Assembly (NCBI GenBank): GCA_031284085.1
Contig: JAITAM010000055.1
Location: 1-9,273 of the forward strand
DNA from: Spirochaetaceae bacterium
GTDB taxonomy: Bacteria > Spirochaetota > Spirochaetia > Treponematales > Breznakiellaceae
Length of the DNA stretch: 9,273 bases
Reading direction: 5' to 3'
The first letter of the stretch is position 1; each line of letters starts with the position of its first letter. The notes below the pieces were generated by a model, which searched no databases, was not told the DNA's origin, and worked only from the letters and a program-made list of their open reading frames with translations. Below, one piece after another: positions 1-4,968 of this stretch. Position numbers and translations under genes: made by a program.

Positions 1-2
1 GT

Positions 3-152
3 TTTACCGACCAAGCTTGTTTGCAGCCTCATAATTTCGACTTCGACTTTGCTACGGAAGGTTCAATAGGTGATCTGGTTACTCTCAAGATTTTTTCAAG
101 AATAAAGAAAACAAGAGAGCTTGTCAATACTACAGGTACAGGCCGGTCATAA
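3..152 (+). CDS. Possible 3' end of an unidentified gene (cut by window edge)
   Basis: The third plus-strand frame is open from the window edge for 49 codons to a TAA at 150-152. The other two plus frames close within the first ~75 bases. The residues read as an ordinary soluble protein end: an acidic/aromatic stretch (HNFDFDFATEGSIGDLV) followed by a basic, helix-like segment (LKIFSRIKKTRELV) and a short polar tail. I do not recognise the family and assign no function. The repeat array begins shortly after the stop, so it would lie in the 3' region of this gene. A 49-codon open frame can occur by chance, so this is only a candidate. Confidence 0.35.
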   Translation, partial: FTDQACLQPHNFDFDFATEGSIGDLVTLKIFSRIKKTRELVNTTGTGRS

Positions 153-173
153 GACTTTTGGTCAAAATTTTAA

Positions 174-186
174 CAGCCGCAGGCTG
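174..186. repeat. Short hairpin CAGCC-GCA-GGCTG left of the array
   Basis: A perfect 5-bp inverted repeat (174-178 with 182-186) around a 3-base loop GCA. A close relative with a 6-bp stem and loop ACA lies at 646-660, on the other side of the tandem array, and a truncated one lies at 8649-8659 beside the second IS3 remnant. Confidence 0.6.
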
Positions 187-204
187 CTCCAACGTTTTGG
201 CATT

Positions 205-640
205 GTATCAGGAACGGGCGCACGGCTTTTTGCCCACCAGTGGGTTCCAAAGGTTGTTCTATCGGGAGTGGAGGTACGGCTTTTTGCCCACCAGTGGGTT
301 CCAAAGGTTGCTGTATCAGGAATGGAGTACGACTCTTGGTCTGACAGGCATGGCCTGTTTCAAAGGTTGCTGTATCGGGAATGGAGTACGGCTTTTTGCC
401 CACCAGTGGGTTTCAAAGGTTGCTCTATCAGGAATGGAGGTACGGCTTTTGCCCACCAGTGGGTTTCAAAGGTTTTTGTATCAGGAATAGTGGAGGTACG
501 GCTTTTTGCCCACCAGTGGGTTTCAAAGGTTGCTGTATCGGGAATGGAGTACGACTCTTGGTCTGACAGGCATGGCCTGTTTCTAAGGTTGTTCTATCGG
601 GAGTGGAGGTACGGCTTTTTGCCTGATAGAAGCAGGACAG
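205..640. repeat. Tandem array of ~55-bp units, each with two potential hairpins
   Basis: Seven full units and one partial unit repeat with spacings of about 53-58 bp. The common (A) unit has the order GTATCAGGAATGGAGG, TACGGCTTTTTGCC, CCCACCAGTGGG, then TTTCAAAGGTTGCT. The CCCAC-CA-GTGGG hairpin sits at 233, 287, 399, 452 and 509. Two B units replace it with ACAGGC-ATG-GCCTGT at 344-358 and 566-580. In the same B units the preceding mini-hairpin GGC-TTTTT-GCC becomes GAC-TCTTG-GTC (331-341), so the stem changes on both sides. The order is A A B A A A B and a final partial unit at ~613-623. Unit lengths are not multiples of three, so the repeat shifts reading frame from unit to unit. The long open frames here therefore reflect stop-poor sequence, not a repeat protein. 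No function is known to me. Confidence 0.9.
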
Positions 641-645
641 AGAAC

Positions 646-660
646 ACAGCCACAGGCTGT
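646..660. repeat. Hairpin ACAGCC-ACA-GGCTGT right of the array
   Basis: A perfect 6-bp stem with a 3-base loop, directly after the last partial array unit. It resembles the hairpin at 174-186, so the array is bracketed by two related hairpins. Confidence 0.6.
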
Positions 661-678
661 GCCTATTCAGCCTCCTTT

Positions 679-713
679 ATCCTATGATTTCGGCTATTCG
701 ATCCTATGATTTC
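679..713. repeat. Two-copy direct repeat, 22-bp period
   Basis: ATCCTATGATTTC occurs at 679-691 and again at 701-713, and the following bases are similar (GGCTATTCG and AGCCTGTCTG). It lies between the hairpin array and the left end of the IS3-family remnant. No coding capacity or motif is recognised. Confidence 0.7.
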
Positions 714-780
714 AGCCTGTCTGCACCTCCCCTGATTGAATGGACAGAATGTTAAGTCTATAATCAAAGAAGAATGTGTC

Positions 781-1067
781 ATGAGAGAAAGAAGAGTTTT
801 TACCGGAAAGTAAAAGGAACGGATGGTGGAATTCGCCCTGAAAACAAACCGGAAGCAGTCGAAGATTGCTCAGAGCTTGGCATTAACCAGAATATGCTTA
901 TGCAGTGGAGGCAAGAGATGAAACAGAACGAAACCGGATCGATGAAAGCCTTCGGCGACAGAGGAAATGCTAGAGATAAAGAGATGGCTCGACTACGGAG
1001 GGAAATTACCGACCTACGGGAGACTGTATGAAGCTCCCTTTCACTCGAAATCCTAAAAAAGCAATAG
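781..1067 (+). pseudogene. IS3-family orfA (HTH DNA-binding subunit), broken
   Basis: The start ATG at 781 matches the orfA start of the second copy at 8725 (both MxERRxFT). The frame is stopped by TAA at codon 11 (811-813), where the relative has a Phe codon. A one-base deletion near 872-875 moves the rest into another frame, which still reads ELGINQNMLMQWRQEMKQ followed by a leucine-rich tail (MARLRREITDLRET). About 18 extra bases interrupt the end near 1027-1046. OrfA of IS3 elements supplies the helix-turn-helix and leucine-zipper part of the transposase and joins OrfB by -1 frameshifting. The relevant A6G stretch survives just before the end, but the gene is dead. Confidence 0.8.
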
Positions 1068-1811
1068 CCATCTCCACGGTACGAAATCCCCGGTAGTGGC
1101 GTACCGGTTCATACGGCAGTATCAAGGATAGTAGCTGGTTACGAAGATGGCTAGACAATCGGGATAAGCTGGAACGCATACTATGCGTGGCTTATAAGGA
1201 AACCCGGCAGACACGAGCAGACAGAGCAGGAACTCTTGAGGCTTATCAGCTGGATAGGTGAAAGACACCTGGGTGGATAAAAGTAATTTTTCCTCTAGCA
1301 AAGCCTTAAAACACCGCTGCAGCACACTTTTTTGATTCCAGCGGTTCAGCCGGAAATAAATCGCATGACGGTTACTCAAAGGCTTAGGTAGATTTCGTCA
1401 TTTACAAGCATTATCACACCGGTAGATGAGAGCGTTAAGCAAGGTAAGGTTGTCTATTTTGACATTTCCCTGTAGGTGATGTGTTTACGGTGGCCTGCAC
1501 AAACCGGCAGTCGAGGAGAACTCTGCTCTTTCATTCAGATCGAGGAGTGCAGTATTACAGTAAAGAATTTCGAGAGGCGCTATCGGTACGATGTCTGCAG
1601 GTTAGGCAGACTATGAGCCGGGAAGGGAATTGCTGGGACAACGCTTGTGCAGAGAGTTTTTCAAGACGTTAAAAGCGAAAGTGGATAATGAGGAAGTGAT
1701 GTTGAGGTATTTGAGTATATAGAAATATATTCTAATAAGCGTCGTAGAGATACGGTGCTCGACTATACTTATACTATGCCGATAACATTAACAAATTGTA
1801 ACGTTGCTTAA
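1060..1811 (+). pseudogene. IS3-family orfB (DDE integrase core), gutted and interrupted
   Basis: The N-terminal part (about 1060-1262) shows the motifs AYRFIRQYQ and VTKMARQSG, then a YYAWL segment, with stops and frame changes. From about 1478 the C-terminal part resumes: VFTVACTNRQSRR, LLFHSDRGVQYYSKEFREAL (holding the second catalytic Asp of the DDE triad), and SREGNCWDNACAESF (holding the catalytic Glu). A one-base deletion after AESF (near 1656-1660) shifts the frame, and the remaining end (KTLKAKVDNEEV, then YIEIYSNKRRRDTVLDY) is readable only across frames. The segment carrying the first catalytic Asp is missing and is replaced by the reverse-strand IS5-type fragment. Confidence 0.82.
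1265..1477 (-). pseudogene. N-terminal fragment of an IS5-type transposase nested in the IS3 remnant
   Basis: Reading the minus strand from about 1477 gives LLNALIYRCDNACK, a TGA in place of an expected Trp codon (1398-1400), then RNLPKPLSNRHAIYFRLNRW and SVLQRCFKALLEEK. This is the classic N-terminal helix region of IS5-family transposases (LLNAxxYxxxxGCxWRxLP, then W/R-HxxYxRxxRWxxxGVxxxxF). Only this piece is present; the DDE core is absent. Both edges sit inside recognisable IS3 orfB sequence, so this is either a nested insertion followed by deletion or a recombination join. The family call rests on motifs seen by eye. Confidence 0.7.
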
Positions 1812-2023
1812 CCTACTGCCCATCATTTTGGAGAGATTCCATAATCTTGATGAAGCATTTTTCAAGTCAGATTGAATAAAAATCTATTCCTCACAAATTT
1901 TTCTTCCATGTTGAAAGTTTTTTCCTGTTACTATAAGAGTTTTGGCTTTTCAGAGAAATATAGCATGAATGAGAGAAGATTGTGAGTCAAGTTTAAGCTC
2001 TAGCCCTGACCCCGCCACTTTTC

Positions 2024-2029
2024 TATAAT
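2024..2029 (+). promoter_or_regulatory. Perfect -10 hexamer TATAAT just before rlmB, suggesting a leaderless transcript
   Basis: TATAAT ends five bases before the rlmB ATG at 2035. Transcription would start at or next to the A of the ATG. No good -35 box is seen 16-18 bases upstream (around 2001-2007 the sequence is TAGCCCT), so promoter strength is uncertain. The upstream stretch 1826-2023 is AT-rich intergenic DNA in which I see no gene. Confidence 0.45.
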
Positions 2030-2034
2030 CAGTT

Positions 2035-2790
2035 ATGACGTACTTAACTAATTTTCATGCAATAGAAGAATATATCAAATCAGGCAAAAGCTCATACGTA
2101 CTGCTTGTGGCAAAAGCCGGACCTCGAGCGCAAGAAATCATCTCCCGTGCGCTAGTTATGAAGATCAAGATAGAGAGAACCGGCACCGCCTCTCTTGACC
2201 GGCTTGCACCGGGACACAAGGGTATAGCTTTGCAAGTTGAAGGCGAATCTTTACTTGATACCGCGGATTTGGCAAGCTTTTTGGACTCTCTCGGCAATCG
2301 GCGTACCGCTTTGGTCGTTATTCTCGATGAGATTACCGATCCGCATAACTACGGCGCCATACTACGCTCCTGTGATCAATTCGGCGTTGACTTGGTGGTA
2401 ACCCGAACTCGCCGCAGCGCTAGAAACACCGATATAGTAACGGCTACCTCATCAGGAGTATCGGCATGGATGCCGGTTGCCGAAGTTCCAAACCTCTCCC
2501 GCGCTTTGCAAGAGCTTAAAGACGCCGGTTTTTGGATTCACGGCGCCGATATGTCCGGCTCACCGGTCTATCAAAGCGATCTGAGCGGGCGAGTTGCTCT
2601 CATTCTCGGCAGTGAAGGCGCTGGCATCTCCCGTCTGCTTCTGGAACAATGCGACACGCTCATTGCTATTCCTTCAAAAGGGAAAATAGACTCCCTGAAC
2701 GTATCTGTCGCAGCCGGCGTGCTTCTTTACGAAGTTTTGCGTCAAAATGACACTATAAAACCGCCTCATAATCTTACCGTATCAAAATAA
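2035..2790 (+). CDS. rlmB: 23S rRNA (guanosine-2251-2'-O)-methyltransferase RlmB (SpoU/TrmH family)
   Basis: A 251-residue SPOUT-class enzyme that, by family, transfers a methyl group from S-adenosylmethionine to the 2'-OH of G2251 in the 23S rRNA P-loop. The N-terminal substrate-binding domain (about 1-75) opens with NFHAIEEYI, the usual GxHAVxE position of RlmB, supporting this start. The knotted SpoU domain has motif 1 DPHNYGAILRSCDQFG (N105, R111), motif 2 LILGSEGAGIS (G192-E194) and motif 3 IPSKGKIDSLNVSVAAG (S220, N222). All key residues are intact and length matches RlmB (E. coli about 243). An in-frame TAA at 2026-2028 excludes a longer start. No Shine-Dalgarno sequence precedes the ATG; a TATAAT five bases upstream suggests leaderless expression. 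Other TrmH-family members (TrmH, RlmH-like) fit less well because of the N-terminal domain. Confidence 0.93.
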   Translation: MTYLTNFHAIEEYIKSGKSSYVLLVAKAGPRAQEIISRALVMKIKIERTGTASLDRLAPGHKGIALQVEGESLLDTADLASFLDSLGNRRTALVVILDEITDPHNYGAILRSCDQFGVDLVVTRTRRSARNTDIVTATSSGVSAWMPVAEVPNLSRALQELKDAGFWIHGADMSGSPVYQSDLSGRVALILGSEGAGISRLLLEQCDTLIAIPSKGKIDSLNVSVAAGVLLYEVLRQNDTIKPPHNLTVSK

Positions 2791-2816
2791 CACAGTTGCT
2801 ATTGGGCATGAGGCGG
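2761..2816 (+). other. 9-bp inverted repeat spanning the rlmB stop codon
   Basis: CCGCCTCAT (2761-2769) pairs perfectly with ATGAGGCGG (2808-2816), enclosing 38 bases that include the rlmB stop. There is no T-run after it, so it is not a standard intrinsic terminator. It may protect or end the rlmB transcript, or be the first element of the hairpin-rich region that follows. Confidence 0.5.
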
Positions 2817-2831
2817 CAGGCATGGAGGCTG

Positions 2832-2997
2832 CTGTAGAAATATGCTACAGTACGCTCTTAGAGCGCACAATTTCCTCTGAAGGAGAGGTGGATTTTGCCT
2901 GTTTTATGGTAACAGCGCCCGTGCCGAGTTTTGGCACGCTTATTGCTAATATATTAGTGTTGATGCGAAATAGGGTCGCCGAATTCGGGGCGCTGTT
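2832..2997 (+). other. Hairpin-dense leader region upstream of hsp20
   Basis: Successive inverted repeats fill this stretch: CTGTAG/CTACAG (2832-2837, 2845-2850), CGCTCT-T-AGAGCG (2853-2865), CCTCT/AGAGG (2874-2888), and a 10-bp outer stem AACAGCGCCC (2911-2920) with GGGCGCTGTT (2988-2997). Inside the outer stem are GTGCC/GGCAC (2921-2925, 2933-2937), the 12-bp palindrome CTAATATATTAG (2946-2957) and the 10-bp palindrome CCGAATTCGG (2979-2988, sharing one base with the outer stem). The layout suits a structured 5' leader or small RNA. It lacks the CIRCE sequence bound by HrcA. Heat-regulated RNA structure is an inference from its place before a small heat-shock gene. Confidence 0.5.
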
Positions 2998-3036
2998 TTA
3001 GGTATCACGAATACTATTTTTTTGAGGAGATATGAT

Positions 3037-3480
3037 ATGAAAGCAGTTACATTGTATCGTCCGGTTAATTTTGAGCGTGCATTGCAAGATGTCGACCGGC
3101 ATTTTGAGACGTTTTTTAACGGGTTTCCCTTTAGCCCGTCTGACCGCGCATTTAACTACGGCCCTGCGGTTGACTTTAGGGAAAATAGCGAGGGTTATGT
3201 TTTAGAGGCGGATCTTCCAGGATTCGATGAGAAGGACGTTGAGATTCAGCTCAACGGTACAACTCTTACCATTGAATCAAAAAAGGAAAGCGAGAAGGAA
3301 GCGAAGAAAGAAACCTACCTACTTCACGAACGGCGTATTCTTTCCTTCAGCCGCTCCTTTGCGCTGCCTGAAAACGCCGACACCGAAAACATCAAGGCAA
3401 GTTTCAAGAACGGTGTTTTGGAACTGTCCATTAAAAAAGCGCTTGAGGGTAAGAAGCGGACGATTCCGATCAATCAGTAA
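3037..3480 (+). CDS. hsp20: Small heat-shock protein, Hsp20/alpha-crystallin family
   Basis: A 147-residue ATP-independent holdase chaperone of the cytoplasm; such proteins bind unfolding proteins under stress and hand them to DnaK/ClpB. The N-terminal arm (1-42) is rich in Phe, as usual. The alpha-crystallin domain runs about 43-134, with DFRENSEGYVLEADLPGF near its start and the signature ASFKNGVLEL at 121-130. The C-terminal tail carries the I-x-I anchor motif (IPI, 143-145) that contacts neighbouring subunits in oligomers. The start is the ATG at 3037, placed seven bases after the Shine-Dalgarno GAGGAG (3024-3029); a TTG at 3022 lies before this site and is unlikely. A typical terminator follows, so the gene is probably transcribed alone. 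Confidence 0.95.
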   Translation: MKAVTLYRPVNFERALQDVDRHFETFFNGFPFSPSDRAFNYGPAVDFRENSEGYVLEADLPGFDEKDVEIQLNGTTLTIESKKESEKEAKKETYLLHERRILSFSRSFALPENADTENIKASFKNGVLELSIKKALEGKKRTIPINQ

Positions 3481-3500
3481 ACAATAATAAGGAGAATATG

Positions 3501-3534
3501 AGGTTGCCTCTTGAAATAAGGGGCAACCTTTTTT
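3501..3534 (+). terminator. Intrinsic terminator of hsp20
   Basis: AGGTTGCC (3501-3508) pairs with GGCAACCT (3522-3529), 8 bp around a 13-base loop, and is followed directly by a run of Ts. It starts 20 bases after the hsp20 stop. Confidence 0.88.
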
Positions 3535-3548
3535 ACTTTATAAAGTAA
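3533..3548. promoter_or_regulatory. Perfect 16-bp palindrome TTACTTTATAAAGTAA
   Basis: A perfectly symmetric AT-rich 16-mer lying between the hsp20 terminator and the channel gene. It contains TATAAA (3539-3544), which could be a -10 box, but no matching -35 is seen at the right distance (TTGAAA at 3511-3516 is 22 bases away). The symmetry would suit a dimeric regulator's operator; no regulator is identified. Confidence 0.35.
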
Positions 3549-3641
3549 GGAGGATAGCTTAAAACCCATAGGCTCATTCGTTCAAGGGCTTATGCAGTTG
3601 GGTAAATCTCACTGAGCCTAGGGTTTAACAGCTTATTTTTT
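3547..3641 (+). promoter_or_regulatory. Orphan Shine-Dalgarno plus long hairpin leading to the channel-gene ATG
   Basis: AAGGAGG (3547-3553) is a full Shine-Dalgarno sequence with no usable start codon at normal distance, whereas the channel gene's ATG at 3642 has none next to it. Between them, 3554-3576 can pair with 3613-3636: GGCTCA with TGAGCC, then TA/TA, CCC/GGG, AAA/TTT, and a lower stem ATAGCT with AGC-TTAT, with three small bulges. Folding leaves five bases (TTTTT, 3637-3641) between the stem and the ATG, an optimal spacing if the stem bridges the gap. Alternatively the stem plus the following T-run is a terminator/attenuator, though the 36-base loop is large for that. Confidence 0.5.
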
Positions 3642-4931
3642 ATGATCGATTCACTGATGGCACCGCTGTATGCTCATAGCTTTGTATCCACAGTATGGCA
3701 GGAATATATTAACGATGCTATCACCATAGCAATTCTTACCATTATTGTATTGGCAACCGCAAAGATTGCGCATATAGTACTAACAAATGTTATTCGTAAA
3801 ATTGTTAAGCATACAAAAACAACATGGGATGACCGGCTTTTTGAAAGTCATTTCTTTCTGCGGCTTTCACGCTTTGTGCCGGCTCTTATTCTGTATCTCT
3901 TAATTCCGTTTTTTTTCCCTGACGATAAAGGACTTATAACTCAAGCGATTACTGTATATGTCAAGCGTTTTGTTATTGCCTACATGCAGGCTATGGTTGT
4001 TTATACCGCTGCCGCATTTCTTGATGGGCTATACCTCTTTTATCAAAAAGACAATGCCGAAAGCGCTAAAAAGCGTCCGATTAAAGGCTACATCCAGCTG
4101 GTAAAAGTCTTTTTGTATATTATTGGCCTCATCCTCGTAGTAACAACCATTGTGAACGTCTCGCCGGTAGGTATTTTAAGCGGTATTGGCGCTATGAGTG
4201 CAGTGCTTATGTTGGTATTTAAGGACTCTATCGTAGGCTTCGTGTCGAGTATGCAGCTTTCTGCTAATGATATGGTACGTATAGGAGACTGGATAGAAAT
4301 GCCTAAGTACAATGCAGACGGTGATGTTATTGATGTTACGCTGCAATCGGTAGTTGTGCAAAACTGGGATAAGACTATTTCAACCATTCCTATTTATGCA
4401 CTTGTTTCCGATAGTTTCCGAAATTGGCGTGGAATGACTGAATTCGGCGGGCGCAGGATTAAACGCTCAATCTATATTGATATGCGATCGGTTCATTTTC
4501 TTTCATATGAAGAAATCAATATTTTATCGCAGATTCCTCTCATTGCCGATTATATGAAACAAAAAACTGCTGAAATAGAAAAACAAAATAAAGCATTGAA
4601 CATAGACAGCGATGACTATGTTAGTGGTCGCCATCTTACCAATCTCGGTACGTTCCGTGCTTATGCTGAGGCTTATATTGCAAGCCTCTCTACTATTGAT
4701 CAAGATAAAATACACATAGTCCGTCAGTTACAGCCGGATGCAAATGGATTACCGCTTGAGTTGTACTTGTTCACCAACGATATTCGCTGGATTTACTACG
4801 AAAATATACAATCTGATATTTTCGATCATCTTTTGTCAATTATACCTATTTTTGGATTACGAGTATTTCAGAATCCGTCAGCCGCAGATTTACAAATGAT
4901 CGCTCATGCGCTGAGAAGTTCAGCTAGCTAA
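3642..4931 (+). CDS. Mechanosensitive channel, MscS superfamily, YbdG/MscM-like
   Basis: A 429-residue inner-membrane channel of the MscS superfamily; relatives open under membrane tension and release solutes during osmotic downshift. Hydrophobic segments lie at about 25-50, 78-93, 107-133, 153-173 and 175-203. The last is the pore-lining TM3 (GILSGIGAMSAVLMLVFKDS), followed by the MscS beta domain with MVRIGDWIEM (211-220). The block NWDKTISTIPIYALVSDSFR (241-260) with FRNWRGMTEFGGRRIKRSI is characteristic of the YbdG subfamily, whose E. coli member is about 415 residues. The C-terminal cytoplasmic part (about 265-429) is full length. The ATG at 3642 is the only plausible start: an in-frame TAA lies at 3603-3605, and no Shine-Dalgarno lies next to it. 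The gene converges on jag. Confidence 0.92.
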   Translation: MIDSLMAPLYAHSFVSTVWQEYINDAITIAILTIIVLATAKIAHIVLTNVIRKIVKHTKTTWDDRLFESHFFLRLSRFVPALILYLLIPFFFPDDKGLITQAITVYVKRFVIAYMQAMVVYTAAAFLDGLYLFYQKDNAESAKKRPIKGYIQLVKVFLYIIGLILVVTTIVNVSPVGILSGIGAMSAVLMLVFKDSIVGFVSSMQLSANDMVRIGDWIEMPKYNADGDVIDVTLQSVVVQNWDKTISTIPIYALVSDSFRNWRGMTEFGGRRIKRSIYIDMRSVHFLSYEEINILSQIPLIADYMKQKTAEIEKQNKALNIDSDDYVSGRHLTNLGTFRAYAEAYIASLSTIDQDKIHIVRQLQPDANGLPLELYLFTNDIRWIYYENIQSDIFDHLLSIIPIFGLRVFQNPSAADLQMIAHALRSSAS

Positions 4932-4933
4932 GA

Positions 4934-4968
4934 CCATCGAGTGCGTAAAGTTTTTACGCACTCGATGG
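4934..4968. terminator. Perfect 16-bp inverted repeat between converging genes
   Basis: The arm at 4934-4949 (CCATCGAGTGCGTAAA) pairs perfectly with 4953-4968 around a 3-base loop. It fills almost exactly the gap between the channel gene's stop (4929-4931) and the jag stop (4969-4971), so it can serve both strands. Neither side has a T-tract, so it is not a textbook intrinsic terminator. A bidirectional terminator or a 3'-end stabiliser is the likely role. Confidence 0.65.

Larger units (their letters stand above)
733..1825 (+). mobile_element. Degenerate IS3-family insertion sequence, interrupted by an IS5-type fragment
   Basis: The left end at 733-756 (ending ACAGAATGTTAAG) matches the inverse of the right end at 1807-1825 (CTTAACCTACTGCCCATCA), with small gaps, as expected for IS3-family terminal inverted repeats. 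Between them lie orfA and orfB remnants in the usual order. The orfB stop (TAA, 1809-1811) falls inside the right inverted repeat, which is common in this family. The element is about 1.1 kb. It has lost the middle of orfB but gained about 210 bp of foreign transposase DNA (about 1265-1477). I could not see a clear target-site duplication. It cannot encode a working transposase. Confidence 0.85.

Noticed and set aside
205..640. CRISPR array
   Set aside because: The whole ~55-bp unit repeats; there are no unique spacers between constant repeats, and no cas genes are nearby.
205..640. Integron attC sites, since integrons are known in oral treponemes
   Set aside because: No GTTRRRY/RYYYAAC core pair is visible at unit ends and no cassette genes lie between units.
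121..687. Repeat protein encoded by the tandem array (up to 188 codons)
   Set aside because: Unit lengths of 53-58 bp shift the frame between units, so the same repeat is read as different peptides; there is no ribosome site and several frames are equally open.
1122..1379. Stand-alone minus-strand gene of 85 codons
   Set aside because: Its N-terminal half is the IS5-type transposase fragment and the rest is antisense to IS3 orfB.
1981..2020. tRNA 3' end (look-alike CCCTGACCCCGCCA)
   Set aside because: No matching acceptor 5' strand or cloverleaf arms can be found upstream.
3022..3036. TTG start adding five residues to Hsp20
   Set aside because: It lies before the clear GAGGAG site, which serves the ATG at 3037.
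2832..3036. CIRCE/HrcA operator or ROSE thermometer before hsp20
   Set aside because: Neither the TTAGCACTC-N9-GAGTGCTAA sequence nor a ROSE-type pairing with the Shine-Dalgarno is present.
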